From: Cinnamomum chago
Lineage: Eukaryota > Streptophyta > Magnoliopsida > Laurales > Lauraceae
DNA: 64,000 bases
Assembly (NCBI GenBank): GCA_038049695.1
Contig: CP142459.1
Location: 72,639,001 to 72,703,000 of the forward strand
Direction: 5' to 3'
Shown here: in pieces, positions 24,464 to 36,284 of the stretch
Position numbering within the stretch: the stretch's first letter is position 1
Layout: each line of letters starts with the position of its first letter
Notes under the pieces: model-generated
Seen by the model: the letters and a program-made list of their open reading frames with translations, nothing else
Told to the model about the DNA's origin: nothing
The model's database searches: none
Program-made: the position numbers and the translations under genes

Positions 24464-24590
24464 TTGAAACTGTTAGTACTAGCCCTCTTAAGCAAATATT
24501 GAATGTATGCAGCAATGACAAATGTTTTATACTTATAAGTATCTCTTTCACAAGTAAAGCTCCGTTTAACTTTGTTTAATGAAATGTAAC

Positions 24591-24770
24591 ATTAAAAAAA
24601 TACAATATCTAATTCGATGGCTGATGGTCTTATCAAGGAAGGAGTTCTTCACTCTTGTATTTCTTTTGATGTATAGTTTCTTTTAGTGTTTTGGTTGTGG
24701 TTTTGGTAGTCTGTTTGGTTCAGGTATGGGTCCTTTGTTTTGGTAAAATAAATTTTAGCTGTTAAAAAAA
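24591..24770 (+). mobile_element. Severely 5'-truncated LINE tail
   Basis: A frame reading MADGLIKEGVLHS resembles the end of the RNase H domain of plant L1 LINEs (ADxLAKEG). It is followed by a T-rich 3' region and a short A run. Flanks AATGTAAC and AATGCAAC may be the target duplication. Confidence 0.45.
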
Positions 24771-24771
24771 A

Positions 24772-25590
24772 ATGCAACGTCACAAATGTCAAAGTATAAT
24801 GCATTCTTGTAAAATATGGTTTAACAGACACATACTGCATAGGATTGTCGTTTTCAGTTTGTACCTGTTTATCACAATACTCAATTGCCCAATATTCAGT
24901 TTGTAACTGTTTCAACAATGTCATCGCCAACCGATTATTTAGCACTTCTGATATTAGTCTCCAAGTGGTATCTGACAGTCCATGAATTGAAGACGATGAT
25001 GATGATAAAGAGGGTTATCTGAAACCACCATGGGCACCAACACAAGAACTAACTCAACTCCTTTCCAATCTATGTAAAAAAAAAAAAAAGAATAAGTGAA
25101 ATAAAGCCCTCCCAAATTCCAATAATTTCCTTACTATAACAACAAGGGTGGGTCTATAACAAAGTAAGACAGATACTATTTTCATTGTTTTCTCAGTTGC
25201 TACGTAGACAGAAAAGAGAGAAGGTGAAGAAGAACTCATTGGGGGTATTGCATCTTAATTCCTGTGGAATTAAAACAGAGTCCTAAAACAAACAAACAGC
25301 CATATATTCAATATATAAAGCCCTAAACCTAAAACAGAAGATGAAACAAAATCCAATATCGAATCTCTTGCTTCTTTTTCTGTTTCCGTTGTTGGAGTTT
25401 TGGTACTCGTTCCTCCTTCACAGAAGAGACACGACCACCTCTCCTCCATTTGTCATTTCCTTTTTCCTTAGTAGACATATTTCCTTCTTTTTTTTTCTCC
25501 TCCTCCTCCTCCTCCTCCTCCTCCATTCTTCTCCTTTGTAAAGTTACGAACGGGTTTAATTTTATTTTATGGATACACACTCCTCACAAA
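24772..25590. other. Intergenic, no gene seen
   Basis: Holds an A-run at 25077-25090 and a (CTC)n run at 25498-25523. The open frames on both strands over the latter are low-complexity. Confidence 0.5.
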
Positions 25591-25950
25591 GGCAACCGGT
25601 CCTCTGAGGACGGACTACCAAGTGGGGCCCACCTTGGGACCCCACATATCATTGACTAAGAGGGATCGAAAGATCCAAATTAATGGGGCTAACCTAAATG
25701 TTAAATAGAAGTCAATCTAATCATTTTAACCCCTTAATACATGGTCCACAAGTTTAACACTTTTAAATCAAACAACAAAAACCGACCCTCATGCCAACAG
25801 TCCAATTCATTCGAACCTGTGTAAACTCATGGGTTTCGGCAACCACCAAGGATTGTATATTTGTGGTCCATTTGGACGGGTTAGAGGGTGGGCTCCACTA
25901 GGCATTTCGCATAATGCAAAACGTGAGGACATCCTTACAGGACTAGTTCC
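25591..25950. mobile_element. MITE, family with GGAACCGGTCCT ends (complete copy)
   Basis: Left end GGCAACCGGTCCTCTGAGGA and right end (reverse) GGAACTAGTCCTGTAAGGAT are inverted. The core is noncoding and contains 'gtggggcccaccttggga' and 'gtccacaagtttaac'. Confidence 0.62.
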
Positions 25951-25965
25951 GATATATATAATTAA

Positions 25966-26200
25966 GGAACCGGTCCTCTGGGGATGGTCCTCCCGGTCTT
26001 ACTATTAGGACTACCTTGTGGGGCCCACCTTGGGACTCCATTGATCTTGGGATGGAGAGAGATAGAAAGACCCAAGTAAGGCTAATCTAGACACCAAATT
26101 TGAAGTCGATCTAATCCTTCTAACCCATTCATCTGTGGTCCACAAGTTTAACAATATCATAATAAACAACAACAATTGACCCTCAATCCAATAATCTAAC
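25966..26200. mobile_element. MITE, same GGAACCGGTCCT family, truncated second copy
   Basis: Begins GGAACCGGTCCTCTGGGGA in the same direction as the previous copy. It parallels it through 'gtggtccacaagtttaac' and stops at a TA-rich tract. Confidence 0.6.
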
Positions 26201-26232
26201 ATGTCTCTCTCTTTATATATATATATTAATAT

Positions 26233-26302
26233 AAGTGCATCTATCCCTCACCATAGGGTGAGGGAAGTGTCCCTCGCCCCATGGTGAGGGATAGATGCAC
26301 TT
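26233..26302. mobile_element. Short foldback MITE (CATCTATCCCTCACC family)
   Basis: Arms of 22 bp are perfect inverted repeats: AAGTGCATCTATCCCTCACC at the left and its complement at the right, separated by about 26 bp. A smaller relative is at about 26659-26694 and a larger one at 44012-44352. Confidence 0.68.
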
Positions 26303-26610
26303 GAAACTTTCCCATATATATATTTGAGACCTTTTAGGTGGTTGAAATTCGAGCTCGGCCGGGTCCAATCTGTTTTAGCCCTAGCTTGGGGCTTATGATC
26401 TAGATGATGGGATGGGCTTGGGCTTTTTTATTTTGCCCATTTAATAGATGGGCTGTGCTAGGGATTAGTAGAGAGCCCAAAGCCTAGTCGGGCTTGACTA
26501 CAAAAATAATTATTAGGGAGTGGTAAGGTAGGGAATCAAATACAAAACTTCTCACATAAGGTGATATTACTAGACAAGTTGAGCGACATGTTGGACATTG
26601 TAAGAAATGG

Positions 26611-26657
<47 letters not shown>

Positions 26658-27117
26658 CATCCATCCCTCACCACCCTATGGTGAGGGATGGATGTACTTG
26701 AACATTTCCCTATATATATAACTCCTTCATGGACTGGGCTTGGGCTTTTTGATCATTTCCAGGAGATCTGGCCTTGGGCCAACCACTTCTGGCCCGAATT
26801 GGGCTTGGGCTTAGAGTCTAGAAGTCAGGCTGGGCTTGGACATTCATATACAAGATGAATCTAGTAGGACATAAATAATCAATAGGCTAGCCAGGCTGGT
26901 GGGCTTTGACATTGAAGCCCACAGACCTTTAGAATGCGCTCAGGTCCATCCCAAAGCAGGTTGGGCTAAAAAGCCAACAGCCAGCTCAAGCGCATTTGTT
27001 GGCACTTGCTGTTGACTCATGTGGATGCATGAAACGTCCATGATGATGCAATGGAAGTATGGAACACAGATCGGTCTCGAGATGCGACATGATGCGTCGA
27101 GCCGTCGACGTCGTCTA
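26303..27117. other. Intergenic; degenerate GGGCTTGGGC-rich sequence and a (TA)n run
   Basis: A TA run at about 26610-26652 precedes a small foldback at 26659-26694. The sequence around it is full of 'gggcttgggc'-like words, usual in degraded plant hAT copies. No gene. Confidence 0.45.
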
Positions 27118-27126
27118 TTATCACAA

Positions 27127-27269
27127 CAAAAAGTCTACTTGGACAAACTTTTTTGGCCAGAATTTGGCCAACCCATATGGTTTGCATTGAATATCATAGT
27201 GATATTCAATGCAAACCATATGGGTTGGCCAAATTCTGGCCAAAAAAGTTTGTCCAAGTAGCATTACTC
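27127..27269. mobile_element. Foldback element with perfect 62-bp arms
   Basis: 27135-27196 and 27200-27261 are exact reverse complements around the 3-nt loop TAG. The direct repeat TTATCACAA flanks the unit (27118-27126 and 27270-27278), a 9-bp duplication that suggests a Mutator-type insertion. The arms contain TTGGCCAGAATTTGGCC. No coding content. Confidence 0.8.
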
Positions 27270-27278
27270 TTATCACAA

Positions 27279-28862
27279 ACCTTCTTGCACATGTTGTATT
27301 TGAGATATAAAGCTTGACTATTCTGGGATAATTTAACATTATATGCACTGTCTGTGTGGCTAGCAAGCTTCAATGTCCCATAGTCATACTTTCACTTTGA
27401 GTAAGCCCCTTTTCCCTTCTAGAGGCCCATGAAAAAGCCCGGCCTTGTTTTCCCACACCACATGGCCGTAATGACCTGGACTACAGTATCTTAATGTGCT
27501 CCATGTGGAGGTCTGGATCACAGATGTGGAGGATGTCACAAGAAAAGGAAAAAACAAATGTCTCCAACTGGATGATATGGTATCTTTGGCTTTTTTAAAT
27601 AAAAATCTTTTCACGATGGTAGCTACTCCTTGTGTCCTGACCACCAAGAGGCCGAAAAGTACATCTTAATTATCATTACCATAGGTGGGCCACAGGCCTA
27701 TGGCTCAAAGGTACTGTGATTAATATTACATTTTTACTTCAACTGGCTATCCTCCAGTAGCCATTAAAATGCCACAACTAGGGATCTATCCCTCCCTTGG
27801 CTTCCCGGCGTCTCACCGCTGTCAAAATTCGAAACTCCGGTGATTGATACACCAATCCGAGCCCTTTGTGTGTAAGGTTTTGTTAGAAGAAAAATGACTT
27901 AAATTCTTTTTTTGGTGAACCATTTTCTCATACAATATTCATTTATTTAATTATTTGCCTCACTGGTATTTGTTTGCATTACCAACTAATGTCACTTTAT
28001 TATCTAAGGTGGGGAGCGATCGCCCACAATTAATATTTTTTACTGAATAAACCAAAGGTAGTACGTACTAAATTCATAATAGTTTTTTCTCAAGGCTTTA
28101 ATTACTAACATTAATGAATAATTTAAATGTGTGCATTTAACGTTGCATTCTCAATATTTTAAAATAGGATGGAAGGGCTGTAAAATAGAAAAAAATAATA
28201 AACAAAAAGAAAAACTACTTATACTAGTTGATAATGGGTCCAATTGGTTCAACTGCAACTTTTTCTTTTCCATTTTGACTGATTGACCAATCTTGTCACC
28301 ATTACCTTTGCTAACTGGACCTGTGAAGGTACCCCATTGCAGACAAACCAGTTTGAAGTTTGAACGAACCATTTGACTGAATTTTTAAAATATTGCTCCA
28401 ACTAGAGTTGGCATCTCTTCTTTTTAATTGTTGCTGCTCTTCTCTTCTTCTTTTGGATAAGATGTAAATTGATGAGGGTGATAATGATGACCAAGGGCGA
28501 TAGATTCAGCTCATGGGCCAAAGAACGAGGCCCACACGGTCCTATATTGTTGATATTGGCCACCAAGTCCAACAACATTGTTTGACATATACGTCGGGCT
28601 CAGTAGACCATTTAATTTGGCCGTTGGCACTTGGCCGTATAGACAAACTCCAGTCCATTTGGTTAACTATGAACCTAATATCTATGCCGGCCAGGGTCCA
28701 GTCCATGAGCTTAAAAGTCAAGCTCAAATCCATCCCAAGGTAAAACTGAAATCATTCTAAGCCTAGGCAGCTGGCCTGGTCCACTTGCAACTGTAGATGA
28801 TGCATAAGTACAAATGGCCCAGGCAAAATGGGACGGACAACTCAACGTGGGTTCTACAGAAG

Positions 28863-28927
<65 letters not shown>

Positions 28928-29252
28928 GGTAGTTGAGATCCAGGAGGTGAAGTTAATTTCTATGTTTCAATGCTTTAATTAATGAGACATGGATGGATGT
29001 GTGATAATCTAAAGGAAAAATTTTAGATTTTAGACATCCAAGTTTGATATCTTATCAGAAGAAAATGTTAGATTTAGACCTCAAAGCTTACTAGCTTTAT
29101 ATGATGCACATTTTTTTTTTTTTTTTTTTTTTTTTTTTGTACACGAGAGGAACAATGGTTAGATCACTCTCAACAGAGACCGGAACAATATGAAAATATG
29201 TGAATTGAATGCAGCGCTACTAGAGCGAGATGAAATTAATGCAGAAAAGAGA

Positions 29253-29283
<31 letters not shown>

Positions 29284-30515
29284 TAAAAAAAAAGAAGAAG
29301 TTATGAAAGTACAGGTAACAGACTGCTTGGGTTTTTAAGAATGTTAATAATACTAGAGCGTCCACGGGCTCAGTATCTGGGCTGTTGATAGGATGGGTCC
29401 CACCTTTGGATAGCACATGAGCAACACAGCCCCATCCAGCTTCCTTTTATCTGTCGATGCATGATAAACATGTTACATCATTTATTCATTGAGGAATTCT
29501 ACAAAATACCTCTGTTAGAAACGGGCATTTTTGCCATCCAATGAAATTAAGCCTTATGTATTCCTATTCAATATATAAATAACTTTATATTAGAAGGAAC
29601 TGCACATTTAATAAGGATACAATACAACTTAAGTAATTAAAATTAATGGGAACTTTTTTGACCCTCCATCTCCTATGGGCCTTCAGCAAGTATCATTTTA
29701 ATAGGAGTTGGAACCACCATCAAATTATAAAATCTTCAAATCCTCTTAGAAGGTAAAAATGGACCCTTGCTAAATACCAAATGTACCATGAAGATGGATT
29801 TATTATGATGTAATATGGAAAGCCACGAGGTAAGTTCTTATTTGAAAGAGTTAAAAAATAATAATAAGTAAGATGAATCACTAGTTTCTTTTGTGATTCT
29901 CATATCTTACTTAATGCACATGAAGATTTTTCTGACGGGAATTCCATATTTATGGTATTTTAATAGTTTAGAATTCCTTTGTTGTTGGTATTTTGATAGT
30001 TTAAAATTTCCTTATTTGAATGATTTGATATCAAAATATATATCTGCCACGTGAGATGTCACTTTTAAGGGCAGAGCTCTTTAAATCTCATCTCCAAAAT
30101 ATAAATATTATTAAGTATTTGAGCATTTGTAAAAACAGTATATATATGAGAAATTCATAAAACCCTCTAACAAGAATCCGACAAGTTTCATAATCCACAG
30201 TGAAGTGTGTATCATGTATCAATGTAGCCAAAGTTGATTTAATGACATGAGCATTGACGTATGCAACAACTTTAGAGCAACAACTTTAGAAGGACTACGT
30301 CTGCTTTACCGGCCTATAAATTGCCATTCATTCATTATGTGATGTGATATGTGTATATAAAAACGTAAAAAGCCATTTGTCAATGCAAAAGCCATATAAT
30401 GCCAAATAAAGACAGAACCGGAAGAAGGGTCTGTTTTTATTTTCATTTTTTCTATTAAAGCGAGGTAGACATATTTGTATTTTTTGTGCTTGTGGATATT
30501 GGAATGAAAAATGAT
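27279..30515. other. Intergenic with microsatellites, no gene seen
   Basis: Holds (GA)n at 28864-28925, a T-run at 29111-29138 and (ATA)n at 29256-29282. Open frames found here are short and unlike any family I recognise. Confidence 0.5.
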
Positions 30516-30606
30516 ACTTGGACCGACCCTGGGGACCGATCCCTGGCCCGGTCCCAAGGGAGGACCCTTGGGACCAAGCCAGGGATCGGTCCAGGTCGGT
30601 CCAAGT
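30516..30606. repeat. Imperfect GC-rich hairpin
   Basis: Arms start ACTTGGACCGACC at the left and end GGTCGGTCCAAGT at the right. They pair with a few gaps around GGGAGGACCC. It lies 57 bp from the larger hairpin and shares words such as GGACCG and CCCTGG. Confidence 0.75.
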
Positions 30607-30662
30607 AGAAGGGCTGTATTGGAATTTGAGTATCAATTTTAAAACAAAAAGTCTAGGAGGAC

Positions 30663-30814
30663 CGAATTTTTGGACCGGGCGCTGGCCCGGACCCCATGGG
30701 GACCGTTGGATCCCCAGGTGTCCTGGGGATCCAACGGTCCCCATGGGGTCCGGGCACACCTGGGGATCCAACGGTCCCCATGGGGTCCGGGCCAGCGCCC
30801 GGTCCAAAAATTCG
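30663..30814. repeat. GC-rich hairpin with perfect 59-bp arms and a third partial arm copy
   Basis: 30663-30721 and 30756-30814 are exact reverse complements. The 34-bp middle (30722-30755) repeats part of the right arm (CCTGGGGATCCAACGGTCCC), so three copies lie in a row, two of them in one direction. The arms also hold the palindrome GGTCCCCATGGGGACC-type core. Confidence 0.88.
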
Positions 30815-31235
30815 GGCCGTGTAGTCCGGTTGATTTTAAAATGCAATAGTTGAATGTAACGTTTGGACAGAAACAATAAAAATTCAGAAAACGACTCCAC
30901 AGTGCTACTTTTTGGATGACTCTCATGTCTCAACTCAAGGCAAGAAGAACTCTTTTTTTTTTTTGGTTATATGTGGGTAGCATGAGCAATCTCCATATGG
31001 ATGATATAACTTGTGAAACAAAAACACTATAAAATTATCCTAGTTTTTGTATAGAAGTAAGGAAATTCAACTTGAATAGGGATACTTGCAACTTTGTGCA
31101 GACCAAAATAACTTTGAATTCTGATTGTCCAAATCTAATGGAATTCAATAAATATCATCAACTCCCCAAGAAGAATAGGGAATCAATCCCTAACTGTAGC
31201 AGTGATGATGAGGGACTTGGACTAGTGTGTAAGTA
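30815..31235. other. Intergenic, no gene seen
   Basis: AT-rich sequence with a T-run at about 30952-30964. No coding frame is supported. Confidence 0.5.
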
Positions 31236-31428
31236 CACTACACCAAAAATCGAAAATTGGAACGGAAAAGCGTTCCTAATCCTTCCGTTCCTAATCCGTT
31301 AAAGTGTTCCAATTTGGATTAGGAACGGTTGGTACCAAATTGGAACGGAAATTGGAACACTTTAACGGATTAGGAACGGAAGGATTAGGAACGCTTTTCC
31401 GTTCCAATTTCCGATTGTTGGTGTAGTG
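31236..31428. mobile_element. CACTA-type MITE, 193 bp
   Basis: Ends are CACTACACCAAAAATCG and CCGATTGTTGGTGTAGTG. The 3-bp duplication GTA flanks it (31233-31235 and 31429-31431). Most of the inside is inverted too (GGAACGGAAAAGCGTTCC near the left, GGAACGCTTTTCCGTTCC near the right), so the transcript would fold into one long hairpin. Confidence 0.85.
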
Positions 31429-31637
31429 GTACTTACCTTACAAATTAAAGAAATGGTTATTAAATCTTTTGGTTTTGATTGTCTATTTAATGGTCTTCAA
31501 TGAGATGATTGGAACTTCTAATGGCTATATTTTATAAATGACTAAATCTTAAAAAGAAATTGTATTTGGTAGACCAATAAACTGTAAAAAAACCGATGTG
31601 TATATCATTCTTTTATTGATAATTACACTATACCATA

Positions 31638-31871
31638 TAGAGGTGTAAAGAAACCAAAGAACCGTCTAACCAACCGAATTGAATCGAATCGATGGTTAAT
31701 AACCATGTTTTATGGTTTTGGTTACGGTTATTAAAATCAGAAAATCGTGTTTCACGGTTCGATTTTAAATTTCAGTCTCAACTCACGATTATTAACTGAA
31801 CCAAACAGTAAAACACGATTCAGTTAATAATTTTCTCAAAACACATGGTCAACTGAACCATTACACCCTTA
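31638..31871. mobile_element. hAT MITE, 234 bp
   Basis: The inverted ends TAGAGGTGTAA and TTACACCCTTA are flanked by the perfect 8-bp duplication ATACCATA (31630-31637 and 31872-31879). Internal sequence is a degenerate mix of 'aaccg', 'ggttaat' and 'acacgatt' words. Confidence 0.82.
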
Positions 31872-31879
31872 ATACCATA

Positions 31880-34800
31880 AATGCTCCCTAGTCATATAGT
31901 GCTATTTTTTTTTTTTTTTTAAAGATATCTGGGACCTACTATAATGAATCTATTAGAAATCATGTGATCCGCATGACAGATGATCATGTCAAATTAAGTA
32001 GTTGGCAAATAGCAAATGGTTCTCTATTTGTCCCTCTAATGTCTTAATCCATCAACTTAGGAGGGTTGGAATTGTGTTCAAATTCAAACTTTTGTTAGAG
32101 AGTTCTGATTCCATTGTATGGTTTGCCACCACTGAAACACATAAATATATTTAGAAGAAATCTGATATGGACATTATGTTTGAGACTAAGACAATCCAAC
32201 TCCTCACATCCACTCCCTTATCACACTCGTCCAATCAAATATTACCCAAGAATGACTTCTTACTTGAGCGGAAATAAGCAACAATTCTCACCTAACCGCG
32301 CTAGGTTCAAATCCTATATACATACGCCACCTCTTCTCACACTTTCCAGACTCCCTTCCTATTTTTGTGGGCTTTTTTTTTTTTTTTTTTACATATGCGG
32401 GCTCTTTTTCCACTTGAGTGGGTTATCATTTTATGTATGCGTACTCTCTCTTAGATCCCCGCCACCCTCTTTGTAATAGTTAGTGTACCAAAACAAAATA
32501 TCCAAAAAGAGGGCAAAATCTACCATGTGCTTCCCCACTGATGTAGAAGGAGAGACTAATTTGATTTGCAATGACTTTCTAAATTCATGGGTGGAAACAT
32601 AAGCATGTGGAAATGAAAGCATGCGAGTCGGGAATGGGCCCGGGGCATTTAATGGCCCCATTTCATTTGCATGAGGAGAAAAAACAAGAGATAAAACTAT
32701 GGTTTCTTTTTTCCCATTATTGAAAGGTGGGCCCTCGCACGAGATGTAATTAGGATTGATTCAGTCATTGGTAGTAGGTATATATCCTCCAAAGCGTATG
32801 TCATCAAAAATCACACTAGGTACAGTACAACACAACACAGCACAGGCTGCACAGCCCTTTCTAGTTCCCTTTTCCCTTCTCTCTCTAACAAAAGCTAAAG
32901 CCTAAAAGGTCTTGGCCGGCCCATTTAAACCGTTCATGGAAAAAAGAGTGCCGTCCTCGACCGTCCAATTCCAAATAAAAAAAAGCGTTTGTCCAGAAGC
33001 TTTTTACTTTTTTTTTTTTTTGAAAAAAAAAGCCCTTTCTAAAATTAAAAACGCGCTAAGCCTCCTTTTTATTTGGAAAATGACTAATAAATTCCCCAGA
33101 CACATCCGTATTGCTTGCTAATAATTGAGTCCTTGTAGTTATTAATTATTGTTATATTATATTAAATTATTGTTGTTGTTGTTATTATTATTATAATTAT
33201 TATTATTAGTAGTAGTAGTACTACTACTAAGGCATTTAAGATTGTGTTCGTTGAATGGGTACGTAACCTGACTTGAATCCATTTGGTCTTGTTCATTTAG
33301 AAAAATATTGTTTTAGCATTTTTCATAAGTTCTCTTGCACTAGGTATGTTTGAATTCTAGCCAAAGAACATGGAGAGTTCCCTTTGTTAGAATAAAAAAA
33401 TTGTACGCCCAGCATGTTAGTATGTCTCAAAGGCTTTCTTGTGTTCAAAAAAGCTTTGTTAACTAATCAATTGACAAAGTTATTATTATTATTATTTTCT
33501 TATATTGTCACCTAACTAATACAGGGTTTATGAAAACAGCTGAGATCTTATGCGAATCAAAAGTTAAATCTAATGCTGACTTTGGTCAAGTTGGTGTTGT
33601 TGGTCATTCTTTCTGGCCCTTTTATGGAAATGGAGAGTAATTTGATCGTGTTGGTCCCCATTGCCGGTAACATCTCTTGCTACCAACTCTCTTGGCTTGG
33701 GTAAAAAAAAAAAAAAAAAGAAATCTCTTGCTTACCATAAACCCTTTTTACAAGCTAATTGTGGAGTGAAATCTCTCCAGCTCCCACATTCATACCTATT
33801 AAACCAATGTGTCTTGACTGCAATAACTGAAAGAATACATTTTCCTCTACTTACTATTCCTTTGAATTATCTAACTTCTAAATGGAAAATCGAAATTAAG
33901 ATTTTAAAAATCAAAAGACTCAAATCTAAGAAAAAGAAAAAAAACATCATAAACCTTCTTGATTTTTCTTTTATGCCCAAATGAGAAGAAAAACCAAATG
34001 GAAAAGAATGCAAACTCAAAGTCCCAATAAAAAAGTTTTCAAAATACAATAATTTTAGAAATTCCAAACCAAACAACTAGAAGAATTACATCTCTATTTT
34101 TTTCTTTTCATTTTAATAATATCAGGGTTAATCTGAATTGAATTAACATGTCACAACTTAACTACCTCATCGATCATTCTTCTCTCTCTATTGGTAGACC
34201 GACTCAACTCTATTATGGCCAAGTCCTAATTTTTATCGTAAATTTCTTTGGAGTTCTCCAATGTAACTAGGTTAAGCCACAAACACTTGTGAATGAATTA
34301 ATCTACACTTCGGTTGCTTTTCGGCTGGGTATGTTTTAGTTTACTGTAAAGGGGTCTAGCCTGGGGATCCTGCATGGACTGAGCCAAGATTGAGCCAACT
34401 TGCATCCCTACACCCACTTCCATCCATCATCTCCGAACAAAGTAGACCTGTGTTCTATTCTTTACCTAAATTAAAAAAAATCTAAATCTAGAACCTAAAC
34501 ATAACTTAAATATGCCTGCATTCTATCTCTCAAAATAGAAAAGTAAGTGATGCAAACGGGGATGGGAAGATAAGATCAGTGAAGCCCACCCTGGTGCACC
34601 ACAATCACATGGAAAATGGAAAATGGAAAATGGAAAACTAAATTGAAGCTTCGATGAGTAAGAAGATTTAATAAGTTGAAGAATTAAGTTTGATGGAAGC
34701 CCGTGTTGAGAAGTATTAATTTCCAAATCCTCTACTAACGTCTCGAGGTCTTGATAGGATTGGACAGCCGTGGAAGTTTGTAAGAGCCAAATGATAGTGA

Positions 34801-35720
34801 GTTTCAAATCCCTAAAGAAACAACTTGGCGATGAAATGTGTGTCATGAAAAGTGCGATGATCGGGTTCCACAAAAAGGGGAGTGTTGAAAAGTAATTTTT
34901 CTATATCTACTCACCCCTCAAGGTTTTAGTAGCTAGGATTTGTTAGTGGAGGAAATTTAATCGCCCAAACACAAGATACGTAAGTTATGAATACAGTTGA
35001 AGAAGATGGATAATGTTGATGGGGATTGTGTATTCTGCAATGACATTGGAACAGGTTAACACCAAAAAAAAAAAAAAAAAATCATTTCAAACAATCAACA
35101 ATTTGATTTTCAAACTATTAGTGAACTAAACTCTTGTAGTTCTATAAATCGAGTCTTATAAATCCATTAGTGGTGTCTACCTAAAAATTCAAGCCACTCA
35201 AAAGCACTGCAACGATGCATATCAAAGCTGATCCATATAACTATAATCAGAGTTAACCCAACCTTAATATTCATCACATGTAAAACATGAGATTTACTTT
35301 GATTTTTATTTTAACCATGCGTCTTACATGTAATCAAACTACCCGACTTTGATTGTAGTAAAATTCCACCTAGAGTAAATGTAAAGAATAATTATCTTGA
35401 GTGGTATGGATTTTAAATGGGGGCCTTAGCGATGGACTTATAACATTGGCTCAGATGAATCAAGTCAATGAATTTGTCGAACTCAAATGTGAATTAAGCA
35501 AATTGAGACAAGTGAATCAAATGAACCTAGATCCATTAATTTTTTTTTAAAGTGAAGCCTCGAATTTTGAATTGCAAACTCGAATGCAAATTGATTAATT
35601 CATTAACTCGGTAGCTATGGTTCCATGGTACATAACGTATTCCCCTATTTTTATGTTTATGGTGATTGCGTTTTTCTCAATCTTCTTTAAAAGGATATTT
35701 TGACTTAGGAGGTACATAAT
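31880..35720. other. Intergenic, no gene seen
   Basis: Holds T-runs at 31908-31920 and 32371-32390, A-runs and (ATT)/(TTG)n stretches at 33160-33210 and 33480-33497, and a repeated GGAAAAT block at 34612-34637. No open frame resembles a known protein. Confidence 0.5.
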
Positions 35721-36246
35721 TGTTGAATTTATGTCTTGTATTTCGGATTTACCGGAGTGGTCTATTGAACTGGGTTCAAGGTGATCAAGTGGTATCAGAT
35801 CCAAGTTTGTACCACAACCGCGATCGACAAAGGTCCATTGGGTTGGATTTCGGAGAAGAGATCGTTTAGGTCTCTTGTTTTGGCCCATGTCAATGTGTTG
35901 AAGAGATTGCGTACCAATCAATGAGGTATAGAAGAAATTACCGATTATTTCTCCTGGTGTCCTAATGGCTTGAGTTGTATGGAATTCAAGCTAAGGTGGA
36001 GATTGTTGAGTTATGTCTTGTATTGATGGTTCGACACGTAAAAGTGTTGAAAAATGAAGGCTACATCCACGTCAAGAGAGTATAGAATCACATATTGACT
36101 CTTTTCAAAGTCTAGGGTTACACATTACAAGCTGTATATAATTGCTGCCAAGAAAGCCCCGATACAATGACCAAAATACCCTTGATCTTAAATCCGATCC
36201 AATGGACCACTCTGGTAAACCCTGAATACAAGACAAAAATCCAACA
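35721..36246 (+). mobile_element. Remnant of a small Copia-like/TRIM LTR element
   Basis: TGTTGAATTTATGTCTTGTA at 35721 recurs as TGTTGAGTTATGTCTTGTA at 36004, a putative 3' LTR (36004-36246) ending TCCAACA. A primer-binding-like TGGTATCAGATCC lies near 35790 and a purine tract AAGGTGGAGAT just before 36004. It has no coding capacity. It is a broken fossil; the left LTR looks much shorter than the right. Confidence 0.5.
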
Positions 36247-36284
36247 ATAACTATTTTTATACTGTCTCCCACAAGATATTGAAA

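Noticed and set aside
27135-27261. Calling the perfect hairpin a miRNA gene
   Set aside because: Arms with no mismatch at all and flanking 9-bp repeats fit a recent foldback insertion better; small-RNA data would be needed.
30328-30933. 201-residue minus-strand frame over the GC-rich hairpins
   Set aside because: The apparent protein repeats (GPHGDRW, PRCPGDP) are translations of the inverted DNA arms; no gene is needed to explain them.
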